NCBI GenBank assembly: GCA_963558185.1
Contig: CAUWFE010000024.1
Span: 1 to 22,597, forward strand
Direction of reading: 5' to 3'
Length of the DNA: 22,597 bases
Source of the DNA: UMGS1663 sp963558185
GTDB lineage: Bacteria; Bacillota; Clostridia; TANB77; CAG-508
Each line of letters opens with the position of its first letter. Position 1 is the first letter of the stretch. Made by a program: the position numbers and the translations under genes. Below, one piece after another: positions 6,707-15,200 of the stretch. The notes below the pieces were generated by a model. That model saw nothing but the letters and a program-made list of their open reading frames with translations. It made no database searches and had not been told where the DNA came from.

Positions 6707-8218
6707 TTATTCATATTCCTTTACTATTGTTTTGGCATTTTCAAAAGAAATATTATATTCCCATATATTTTTTTCTTTTTGTTCTAATTCATTTTTTCTT
6801 GTACTAAAATAATAACGAATTCTATTTTCTAACATTTTATAATCTTTACCCAATTTATCAAAGTCTATCTCTAATAATCTTGCAATTTCAGGTATTGCAT
6901 CATTTGATAATTCCCATAAATAGTCAACATCAATTGCTTCTATATAATTAGTAGGAGGATTACTCTCAATTATTTTCATAAATCTATCTATATTTTTTTG
7001 TGCTATAAATTTATCTACATTTATAAAATTAATTAATACATATGAAATTGTTATAATTAAAAAATATATTTTTCCTATTCTTATTTTTTTATTTATTATA
7101 TATGCAATTGTTGGAATTATCAATACTAATTCTGTTATTTGTATACAATATACCATAAGTCTTAAAAAAGTGTATCCATAACAATTTTCATATAATTTCA
7201 TACGAATTATTGAAAATATTAATATTATAATTGTAAACATGGCTAACAATATATTCATAAATTTTATCATTTTATCTAATTTCTTTGGTACTTCTTTTGT
7301 ATTTTTATTAGTTATAAATATAATTACCAAATTTATAAATGATACTATCATTAATTGGAAGAATCCACTTCTTGCATATTCTGAATAGCTTAATGTAAAT
7401 TCTTGTATTTGCTCTGATAATTGTGAGAATTGTGCTAATGTAAATATTAAATAAATGATGTTTAATAATATTAATAATACTATAATTGTAAATTCATTTA
7501 TATATATTTTCTTTTTTTCTTCTCTATATTTTTCTTGATAATTATATTGAGAAGTTTTAAATATTATGTTTAATATAAATGCGATTCCATATAAAGTTAA
7601 TATTATTATTGTTCCTATTCTTACTACCCATGAAAATATTGTTTTTATTTCTAAGTTTTCTAATATGACTCTAAAAATTTTTGAAAATATATTTGCAAAA
7701 GTATCATCTGCACTTAGTAGTAATATAAAAACAAAACCAACTAAAGGAAGTGAAACTAAAAATCCTTTTAGTATTTGTTTATATATTTGTTTATTTTTTT
7801 GATATTTTTTTGTCTTTTTTCTGAATATATTTTTATTAATTATTTTTGTTGCTGTTTTTATTAAATTTAATGGTCCTATAAATAGAAAAAATAATTTTTC
7901 TATTATATTATCTATATTTTTCTTTTGTGTTGTTGCAAGTACTATCATTAGTCCAAATAATATGAAAATCACTATTGTATTTATTGCAGTAAATATTTTA
8001 TTTTGGAATAATAAATATGTTGAACTTAGTAATATTATTGGTATACATATTAGCAAAGCTTTTTTATTATTTATTTTTTTGAAGCTATCTAATAATTTAA
8101 TTATTATAAATAAACTAGTAATTGTGTATAATAGCACTGATACACCTAATTCATTTCCATAGAATAATATTGAATGAAGTATACTAAGCATTAAAGAAAA
8201 TATTATAATAAAATTCAT
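6707..8218 (-). CDS. polytopic membrane protein, DUF4173/DUF4153 family
   Basis: This protein of about 503 residues is built of roughly a dozen hydrophobic helices, with a soluble C-terminal end. Two regions recall the DUF4173 family: LLSADDTFANIFSKI after a hydrophobic segment in the first half, and VDYLWELSNDAIPEIARLLEI near the C-terminus. The biochemical role is unknown; members are often next to DUF2975/HTH pairs, as here. I choose ATG 8218 over the in-frame GTG at 8227, because AAGGGTGG (which includes that GTG) is then a well-placed ribosome binding site 5 bases upstream. A good promoter precedes it. The 91 bases between this gene and the DUF2975 gene hold nothing recognisable. Confidence 0.8.
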   Translation of the reverse strand: MNFIIIFSLMLSILHSILFYGNELGVSVLLYTITSLFIIIKLLDSFKKINNKKALLICIPIILLSSTYLLFQNKIFTAINTIVIFILFGLMIVLATTQKKNIDNIIEKLFFLFIGPLNLIKTATKIINKNIFRKKTKKYQKNKQIYKQILKGFLVSLPLVGFVFILLLSADDTFANIFSKIFRVILENLEIKTIFSWVVRIGTIIILTLYGIAFILNIIFKTSQYNYQEKYREEKKKIYINEFTIIVLLILLNIIYLIFTLAQFSQLSEQIQEFTLSYSEYARSGFFQLMIVSFINLVIIFITNKNTKEVPKKLDKMIKFMNILLAMFTIIILIFSIIRMKLYENCYGYTFLRLMVYCIQITELVLIIPTIAYIINKKIRIGKIYFLIITISYVLINFINVDKFIAQKNIDRFMKIIESNPPTNYIEAIDVDYLWELSNDAIPEIARLLEIDFDKLGKDYKMLENRIRYYFSTRKNELEQKEKNIWEYNISFENAKTIVKEYE

Positions 8219-8246
8219 AAATACCACCCTTTCTCTTTATGATGGT

Positions 8247-8275
8247 ATTTTACATTTCATTTTATTATTTGTCAA
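8247..8275 (-). promoter_or_regulatory. promoter of the DUF4173-DUF2975-HTH operon
   Basis: On the minus strand a consensus TTGACA (8270-8275) lies 17 bases from TAAAAT (8247-8252), with transcription starting near 8240, about 20 bases before the gene start. Confidence 0.75.
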
Positions 8276-8356
8276 TACTTTTTTATTGTTTTTCAATATA
8301 ATTTTATTGTTTTGTTGTTATTTTCACTTGTGTTAGCAGAAAATTTTAAAATATAC

Positions 8357-8385
8357 TTGAAAAATATTTAAATAGAATGTATAAT
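8357..8385 (+). promoter_or_regulatory. tRNA-Arg promoter
   Basis: TTGAAA (8357-8362), a 17-base spacer and a perfect TATAAT (8380-8385) lie just ahead of tRNA-Arg, with the expected start about 7 bases before the mature 5' end. Confidence 0.8.
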
Positions 8386-8398
8386 AATATATGTATTT

Positions 8399-8475
8399 GT
8401 GCCTGTAGTTTAGTTGGATAGAATGGCAGGCTACGAACTTGCAGATCGGGGGTTCGAATCCCTCCAGGCACACCA
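8399..8475 (+). tRNA. tRNA-Arg (anticodon ACG)
   Basis: This is a 77-base cloverleaf with acceptor GTGCCTG/CAGGCAC, D arm with TAGTTGGATAGA, anticodon stem GCAGG/CTTGC around CTACGAA (anticodon ACG, read as ICG after modification), T arm GGGGGTTCGAATCCCTC, and an encoded CCA. An ICG tRNA reads CGU, CGC and CGA but not CGG, which is relevant to the two CGG frameshift sites earlier in the window. Confidence 0.97.
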
Positions 8476-8480
8476 TAATA

Positions 8481-8514
8481 AAAATAGTTCTCAAGCTAAT
8501 TTGAGAACTATTTT
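8481..8514. terminator. bidirectional terminator between tRNA-Arg and the ATPase gene
   Basis: A perfect 14-bp stem AAAATAGTTCTCAA/TTGAGAACTATTTT (8481-8494/8501-8514) with a six-base loop is flanked by T and A tracts. It lies between converging transcripts, 6 bases after the tRNA and 6 bases before the stop of the ATPase gene. Confidence 0.88.
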
Positions 8515-8520
8515 ATTTTT

Positions 8521-10374
8521 CTATTTTTTTATTCTTAATGCTCTTAAAGCATTTAAAATTGCTATTATTGAAACTCCAACATCTGCAAATACTGCTTCCC
8601 ACATTGTTGCAACTCCAATGGCACTTAAAATTAAAACAAGTACTTTTATAAATATTGCAAAAATAATATTTTCCCTAACAATTCTCATTGTTTTCTTTGA
8701 TATATGAATTGCTTTTACAATTTTTGAAGGTTCATCTGTCATAAGTACAACGTCTGCTGCTTCTATCGCTGCATCTGAACCTAATGCACCCATTGCTATT
8801 CCCACATCTGCTAAAGCTAAAACTGGTGCATCGTTTATTCCATCTCCTACAAAAGCAAGTTTACCTTTTTTGCTTTTATTCTTTATTATTTCTTCTGCTT
8901 TTTGCACTTTATCTTGTGGTAATAATTCTGTATAAACTTTATCTACACCTAACTTTTGTGCTACATCTTCTCCAACTTGCTTTTTATCACCTGTAAGCAT
9001 AATTATTTGTTTTATATTATTTCTTTTTAATTCTGTTATAGCTGTTGTTGAATCTTTTTTTATTTTATCGGCAATTAATATGTAACCTGCATATTTTCTA
9101 TTTATTGCAACATATAAAATTGTTCCTATTTTTTCACATTTTGAAAAATTAATTTGTTTTTCATTCATTAATTTTTCATTTCCTACTAATACTTCTTTAT
9201 CTTCTATTTTAGCTATAATACCTAAGCCAGATAATTCTTGAGTTTTTTGTATTTTCTCTTCATCTATTGTTTCTTTATATGCTTTTTTTATTGATAAAGA
9301 AATTGGATGATTAGAATAATTTTCTGCATATGCCACCATTTTTAGTAATTCATTTTTTTCTATTCCTACTTCATTAATTTCTTGCACTTCAAATGTTCCT
9401 TCTGTAAGTGTTCCAGTTTTATCGAATACTACTGTTTCAGTATTTGCAAGTGCTTCTAAATAATTTCCACCTTTTATTAAAATTCCTACCTTAGATGCTC
9501 CTCCTATTCCTCCAAAAAAACTCAAAGGCACTGAAATAACTAATGCACATGGACATGACACTACTAAAAATGATAACGCTCTATATATCCAGTCTGAAAA
9601 TTCTGCTCCATTTATAATTATTGGTGGCAATATAGCAATTATTACTGCTATTATTACTACTACAGGCGTATAATATTTTGCAAATGTAGTTATAAAATTT
9701 TCTGATTTTGACTTTTTACTACTTGCATTTTCTACTAAATCTAATATTTTGCTTACTGTTGACTCGCCGAATTCTTTTGTTACTTCAATTTTTATAACTC
9801 CAGTTAAATTTATACAACCACTTAATATCTCTTTACCTTCGCACACTTTTTTTGGTAATGATTCCCCTGTTAATGCTTTTGTATCAAGTGTTGTTTTTCC
9901 ATTTTTTATAATTCCATCAAGAGGCACTTTTTCTCCAGGTTTTACTATTATTGTTTCTCCTATTTTTACTTGCTCTGGATTTAATTTTTCAATTTTGCCA
10001 TTTCTTTCTACATTTGCAAAATCAGGTCTAATATCCATTAATTTTGAAATTGATTTTTTTGATTTGTCTACAGCATAACTTTGAAATAACTCTCCTACTT
10101 GATAGAATAACATAACTGCAACAGCTTCTGGAAATTCACCTATTGCAAATGCTCCTATTGTTGCTACTGTCATTAAAAAATTTTCGTCAAAAATTTTGCC
10201 TTTAAAAATATTTTTTATTGCTTCTACTACTATTTCATATCCGACAATTATATATGCTATGATATATATACTATTGTGTATTAATTCATTATTAAACTTT
10301 ACTAATAACCCTGTTAAAAACAATATTAATGCTATTATAATTTTTATTAAATCTTTCTTCATTTTTAATTTCAT
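8521..10374 (-). CDS. cadA: heavy-metal P1B-type ATPase (Zn/Cd/Pb efflux, CadA/ZntA-like)
   Basis: This 617-residue ion-pumping ATPase has the full set of P1B motifs: the TGES actuator loop (TGESLPKK), the membrane metal-binding CPC (C274-P275-C276 in SCPCALV), the phosphorylated aspartate D318 in DKTGTLTEG, the HP motif in NHPIS, and the hinge GDGINDAP. The CPC context with downstream membrane helices is typical of Zn/Cd/Pb exporters. It lacks the usual N-terminal HMA (CxxC) metal-binding domain, so it is about 100 residues shorter than classic CadA. Start choice: ATG 10374 leaves only one base after AGGAGG (10376-10381), whereas ATG 10362 (4 codons in) leaves 13; the true start may be 10362. 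The CadC-type sensor gene lies immediately upstream on the same strand. Confidence 0.95.
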   Translation of the reverse strand: MKLKMKKDLIKIIIALILFLTGLLVKFNNELIHNSIYIIAYIIVGYEIVVEAIKNIFKGKIFDENFLMTVATIGAFAIGEFPEAVAVMLFYQVGELFQSYAVDKSKKSISKLMDIRPDFANVERNGKIEKLNPEQVKIGETIIVKPGEKVPLDGIIKNGKTTLDTKALTGESLPKKVCEGKEILSGCINLTGVIKIEVTKEFGESTVSKILDLVENASSKKSKSENFITTFAKYYTPVVVIIAVIIAILPPIIINGAEFSDWIYRALSFLVVSCPCALVISVPLSFFGGIGGASKVGILIKGGNYLEALANTETVVFDKTGTLTEGTFEVQEINEVGIEKNELLKMVAYAENYSNHPISLSIKKAYKETIDEEKIQKTQELSGLGIIAKIEDKEVLVGNEKLMNEKQINFSKCEKIGTILYVAINRKYAGYILIADKIKKDSTTAITELKRNNIKQIIMLTGDKKQVGEDVAQKLGVDKVYTELLPQDKVQKAEEIIKNKSKKGKLAFVGDGINDAPVLALADVGIAMGALGSDAAIEAADVVLMTDEPSKIVKAIHISKKTMRIVRENIIFAIFIKVLVLILSAIGVATMWEAVFADVGVSIIAILNALRALRIKK

Positions 10375-10422
10375 GCCTCCTAAATGTATAAATTTATTTA
10401 TATATTTTTCTAACTACATACA

Positions 10423-10785
10423 TTATTGTTTATGTTCAATGTGCTTAATTCCTATTTCAAATACTTCTTTTACATGTTCGTCATCTAACATGTAAAAAAC
10501 TTCTTTACCTGATTTTCTGCATTTTACTATTCCTATTCTTCTTAGGGTTCCTAATTGATGTGAAATCGAAGATTTACTCATTCCTAAAACATTGGCTATA
10601 TCACATACACACATTTCATTTTGGTCTAAAGCAAATAATATTTTCACTCTTGTTGTATCTCCTAAAATTTTAAAAAATTCTGCTAATCTTGTAAATGTAT
10701 ATCCATCTGGCATATTTTTTACTGTATTTTCTACTGCATCTCTGTGAATTATATTGCAGTCACATATAAATTCATTTTTAGACAT
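10423..10785 (-). CDS. cadC: CadC-type metal-sensing ArsR/SmtB repressor
   Basis: This 120-residue winged-helix repressor should release DNA on binding Cd, Pb or Zn. Both metal sites of CadC can be traced: the alpha3N site with C8, C10 and C59, C61 (in EMCVCDIA), and the alpha5 site with D102, H104, H115 and H118 (DEH then KHIEH). The DNA-reading helix is in MSKSSISHQLGTLRRIG. The start is set at ATG 10785 by AGGAGG (10792-10797) six bases upstream; a reading further upstream (to 10857) would run through the operator and is not credible. It precedes the ATPase by about 48 bases, so the two form a self-regulated efflux operon. The N-terminal pair is C-x-C, closer than the C-x3-C of the S. aureus protein. 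Confidence 0.93.
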   Translation of the reverse strand: MSKNEFICDCNIIHRDAVENTVKNMPDGYTFTRLAEFFKILGDTTRVKILFALDQNEMCVCDIANVLGMSKSSISHQLGTLRRIGIVKCRKSGKEVFYMLDDEHVKEVFEIGIKHIEHKQ

Positions 10786-10810
10786 TTCATACCTCCTAAA
10801 AAAAATATAA

Positions 10811-10864
10811 TTGAGTGAATATTCAACTATATATAGTATATATGAATATTCACTCAACTGTCAA
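10811..10864 (-). promoter_or_regulatory. cad promoter with paired CadC operators
   Basis: On the minus strand TTGACA (10859-10864) and TATACT (10835-10840) are 18 bases apart. Two 15-base half-sites in inverted orientation, TTGAGTGAATATTCA (10811-10825) and its exact complement (10843-10857), flank the -10. One fills the space between -35 and -10 and the other covers the start of the transcript. Each contains the palindrome TGAATATTCA, typical of ArsR/SmtB operators. Confidence 0.82.
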
Positions 10865-10963
10865 TAGTTTTTTATTATTTATTATACGCTTTGTTACTAT
10901 TTACATTTTTTTATCATTTTTGCTAGAATTCCTTGCATTAATTTACAGAAGTAACTACACATT

Positions 10964-12115
10964 TTATTTCTTACCCAAAGTCAATGTTAGCCCTATTTCT
11001 TTTTCATCTCTATAAATTGTTAATTTCACTTGTTCTCCTGGTTTTTTCGTATAAATATAGCAACGTAAATCACACATCTTTGTAAGTTCTAAGTTATCTA
11101 TTTTTTCTATTATATCCCCCACTTTTAAATCTACTTTTGATGCTGGTGAATCTAATACCACTTGTGCTACATATATGCCCTTATCTAAAGAAATATCTGG
11201 TGCTACATATGGAATAATCTCCTTATCATATGCAAAAATGCCTAAAGCTGCTTCTTCAAATTTTCCTTGCTTTTGGTAACTTTCAATTATTGGTTTTATT
11301 GAATTAATTGGAACCGCAAATCCAATTCCTTCAGCAGAAGTAATTTTTACTGATGTAATACCTATTACTTCTCCATTTGTATTTATAAGTGGACCTCCAC
11401 TATTACCTTTATTTATTGTTGCATCTGTTTGAATTAAATCTTCCATATAACTTGTTCTTACATTTTGAGTTTCACCTTCTTTTACTGCTTCTTCTACTTT
11501 TACTGTTCTATTTACAGCACTAATAATTCCAGAAGTTACAGTCCTTTGAAATTCAAAGCCAATAGGATTACCTATTGCATATACACTTTCTCCTACTCGC
11601 ACATTTCCTGAATCACCTAAAACCGCATATGGTAAGTTTTTCATACTTATTTTACATATAGATAAATCTAAATTTTGATCTGACCAGACCACATTTGCGG
11701 TATATGTTCTTCCACTTTCTAATGTTACATAACAGTTACTATATTTTGCACCTGTAACATGTTCATTTGATAATATATAACCATCTTCTGTAACTATTAC
11801 TCCACTTCCTAAGCCTAATTTACTTGTTCCATCATTTAAAAAAACTGTATTTCCGGCATCTTTTATTTTTGAAATTCCAACCACACAAGATGTCACCTTT
11901 TCTATCATATCAGCTACTTGTATACTATTTTCTTTTACTTCTTCTATATTCTTAGTTGTTTTTATTGCTGTAAATTCTGAAGTTTTATAATTTTCAATTG
12001 TTATTCCTTCATACATTCGGTATAATAAAATACTTCCAATTGATGTTAAAATCATAATTGATAAAATTATAACTAACTTTTTAATTGTTTTATTATTTTG
12101 TTTTTTATATTTCAT
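10964..12115 (-). CDS. HtrA/DegP-type serine protease with PDZ domain
   Basis: This 383-residue protein starts with a short basic stretch and one membrane helix (about residues 11-34), which would anchor it outside the membrane. The trypsin-like domain has the triad H119 (LSNEHVTG), D150 (NLDLSIC) and S239 (GNSGGPL), with the family's GNPIGFEFQRTVTSGII block. A single C-terminal PDZ domain follows (about 290-380, VDLKVGDIIEKID). Such proteases degrade or refold damaged exported proteins under envelope stress. The start is ATG 12115 because GGAGG (12121-12125) lies 5 bases upstream; the in-frame TTG at 12127 would overlap it. It is divergent from the NRPS gene, and the 121-base gap carries the NRPS promoter. 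No convincing terminator is seen in the 106 bases before the cad promoter. Confidence 0.93.
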   Translation of the reverse strand: MKYKKQNNKTIKKLVIILSIMILTSIGSILLYRMYEGITIENYKTSEFTAIKTTKNIEEVKENSIQVADMIEKVTSCVVGISKIKDAGNTVFLNDGTSKLGLGSGVIVTEDGYILSNEHVTGAKYSNCYVTLESGRTYTANVVWSDQNLDLSICKISMKNLPYAVLGDSGNVRVGESVYAIGNPIGFEFQRTVTSGIISAVNRTVKVEEAVKEGETQNVRTSYMEDLIQTDATINKGNSGGPLINTNGEVIGITSVKITSAEGIGFAVPINSIKPIIESYQKQGKFEEAALGIFAYDKEIIPYVAPDISLDKGIYVAQVVLDSPASKVDLKVGDIIEKIDNLELTKMCDLRCYIYTKKPGEQVKLTIYRDEKEIGLTLTLGKK

Positions 12116-12171
12116 AAATACCTCCAAACTATTTTTATGTATATTTTTCCCATTTTTTTATTCTATAAACA

Positions 12172-12200
12172 TTGATTTTTTTATATTTTACGAATATAAT
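12172..12200 (+). promoter_or_regulatory. promoter of the NRPS operon
   Basis: TTGATT (12172-12177), a 17-base spacer and a perfect TATAAT (12195-12200) give a transcript start near 12207. The rest of the divergent gap is T-rich with no clear operator. Confidence 0.7.
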
Positions 12201-12236
12201 GTATGTTAATTAAAGAAAGGGGAATTTTAAATTATT

Positions 12237-15200
12237 ATGATGAATTCTGTTGAAAATTATAATTTAACTAACCCACAAAAATTAATTTGGATTACAGAGC
12301 AATTTTACAAAAATACTCCTGTTAACAATATTTGTGGCACTCTAAAAATAAATGAAGAAGTAGATTTTGAAAAATTTATTCAATCTATACAAATATTTAT
12401 TAAACAAAATGATAGCTTTCGTATTAAATTATGTTTTGACGAAAACAATGAAATAAAACAATATTTTTCACCTTTTGTAGATTTTGATAAAAAGGTTTAT
12501 ACTTTAAATTCATTAGAAGAATTACACGAATTAGAAAAAGAATTTGCTAATACTGCTTTTTCTTTAATAAACTCGCCCTTATTTCATTTTAAAATTTTTA
12601 ATATTCCTAATACCTGTGCAGGATTTGTTTTAAATATTCACCATCTTATAGGTGATGCATGGACAACAAGCCTTGTAGTAAATAAAATTATAAATATTTA
12701 TACATCTTTATTAAATAATGAAACTCCTTCTGAAAAAGAGTTTTCTTATCTTGACTATATCCACAATGAAAAAGAATATATGCAAAGTACAAAATATAAT
12801 TCAGATAAAGAATTTTGGGATTCTTGTTTTACAGATGTTCCTGATATAGCTTCACTTTCTACTAAAAATTCTGAAATTAAAAATAGTTGTAAATCTAAAA
12901 GAGAATTTTATTGTATTTCACAATACTATTTATCACAAATAGAAACTTTTTGTAAAGAAAATAAAATTTCTGTATTTAATTTTTTTATAGCTGTTTATTC
13001 TTTATACATTGGAAAAGTTAAGAATTTACAACATTTCGTGGTTGGAACACCAATTTTAAATAGAACTAATTTTGCTGAAAAAAATACTTGTGGTATGTTT
13101 ATTAGCACTATTCCTTTTCCTGTTCATATGGAAAAACAAATTATTTTTAAACATTTTGCAAGTTTAATGGGAGTTCATACTTTAGGAATGTTACGTCACC
13201 AGAAATATCCTTATGAGTCTATTTTAGAACATTTACGAAAAAGTGACAATTCAATTCCTAATTTGTACAATATTATGATATCTTATCAAAATACTAAAAT
13301 AAATAGGGAATCTGCAAAAGTAAATTATGAAATTTATTGGACACATGCAGATGCTACTTGTGATGAACTTGATATCCATTTATTTGATAATAATAATGAT
13401 GGTGTTATTAATATTGCCTATGATTATCAACTTGATTTATATACAACTGAAGATATTAAAAAAATTCATGAAAGAATTTTAAATGTAATTGCTCAAATTT
13501 TAAATAATAAAGATATATTAGTTGATGATATTGAAGTTGTAACACCTGACGAAAAAAATTATTTATTATATGAATATAATTCAAAAAAGATGACTCAAAT
13601 TAAAAAAAGTATTATAGAATTATTTGAAGAACAAGTTTCTAAAAATCCAAATGCTATAGCTCTTTGCGAGAAAGATACATGTTTAACCTATTCTGAATTG
13701 GATAATATTTCTAATAATTTATGTACTTTTATGAGTAGAAAAGGAATTAAACCAAAGGACAAGGTATGTTTATTTTTTGAAAATAGTATAAATTTAGTTA
13801 CTAGTATTTTAGCTTGTTTAAAATTTAATTGTTGTTATATTCCAATTAATACTGCATACCCAATTGATAGAATTGAATATATTGTTCATAACAGTGGCAG
13901 TAAGCATATTTTAACTGATAAACATAATGTAAATTTATTACATATTTTATCTAATATGAGTATATTAGTAGATTTTTCTACTTTTAATAGATGTCACTCT
14001 ATTGCTTATAATTGCTGTAATTTAAAAGATTTAGCTTATATTATATATACTTCTGGTTCTACTGGAAACCCTAAGGGTGTAAAAATTTCAAATGAAAGTT
14101 TAGTAAATTATATTACTTGGGCAAATAAGGTATATGTTGAAGGTGAAAAAATTAACTTTCCTTTATATTCATCTATTTCATTTGATTTAACAGTAACTTC
14201 TGTATTTACACCTTTAATATCGGGAAATACACTTTATGTTTATACTGGTAAAAATGCTCAAATTATTTTACAAAAAATATTAACAGATGAAAAAGTACAA
14301 ATAATAAAGCTTACACCTGCACATTTATCTTTATTGTTAGACTGCGTACCATCTAAATGCTTAAAAAAATTAATTTTAGGTGGAGATATTTTAACAAATG
14401 AATTGTGTGAAAAAATAACTAAAATTTATCCTAATATAGCTATTTACAATGAATATGGTCCTACTGAAACAACGGTTGGCTGTATGATTTATAAATATAA
14501 TAAAAATGATTTAAATAAATACGCTTCTGTTCCTATTGGAATTCCTGCTGATAACACAAAACTTTATGTATTAAATCATTATCACAATTTAATACCATTC
14601 GAATATTCTGGTAATCTTTTTATTGCTGGTAGAGGTTTGTCTAAGGGATATGTTAAATTAAAAAAAGTAACTGATGAAAAGTTTATTCCTTCACCTTTTC
14701 ATAAAAATGAGAAAATTTATGATACTGGTGATATTGTAAAACTTCATTCAAATGGCTTGATGGAATATGTTGGTAGAAGCGATTTTCAAATAAAAATAAA
14801 TGGTTACCGTATTGAAATTGGAGAAATTCAATCAAGAATATTGAATTTTCCTGATATTAAAGATTGTTATGTTACTGTTCTTGAAAAAGATGGTTCAAAA
14901 CATTTATGTGCTTATTATACTTGTAGTAAACCGGCAAATTTAAATTTATTAAAAAATTATTTGCGTAAATGTTTACCTATTTATATGGTGCCTAGATATT
15001 ATGTTTTATTAGATGAATTTCCTTTTACAAGCAATGGTAAAGTAAATAAAAAAGAATTACCTATGCCAACTACTTTTGAACATGATGTATTTGTTCCTGC
15101 ACAAACACCTTTAGAAAAAGAGTTACACGATATTTTCTGTAAATTATTAAATATATCAGAAATTAGTGTTACGGCAAACATATTTGATTATTATGTAGAT

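Noticed and set aside
8414..8707. Plus-strand 97-codon frame beginning inside tRNA-Arg
   Set aside because: It starts within the tRNA and continues through the terminator into the antisense of the ATPase gene.
12128..12236. Riboswitch or T-box in front of the NRPS gene
   Set aside because: The leader after the promoter is only about 30 bases and shows no conserved fold or antiterminator.
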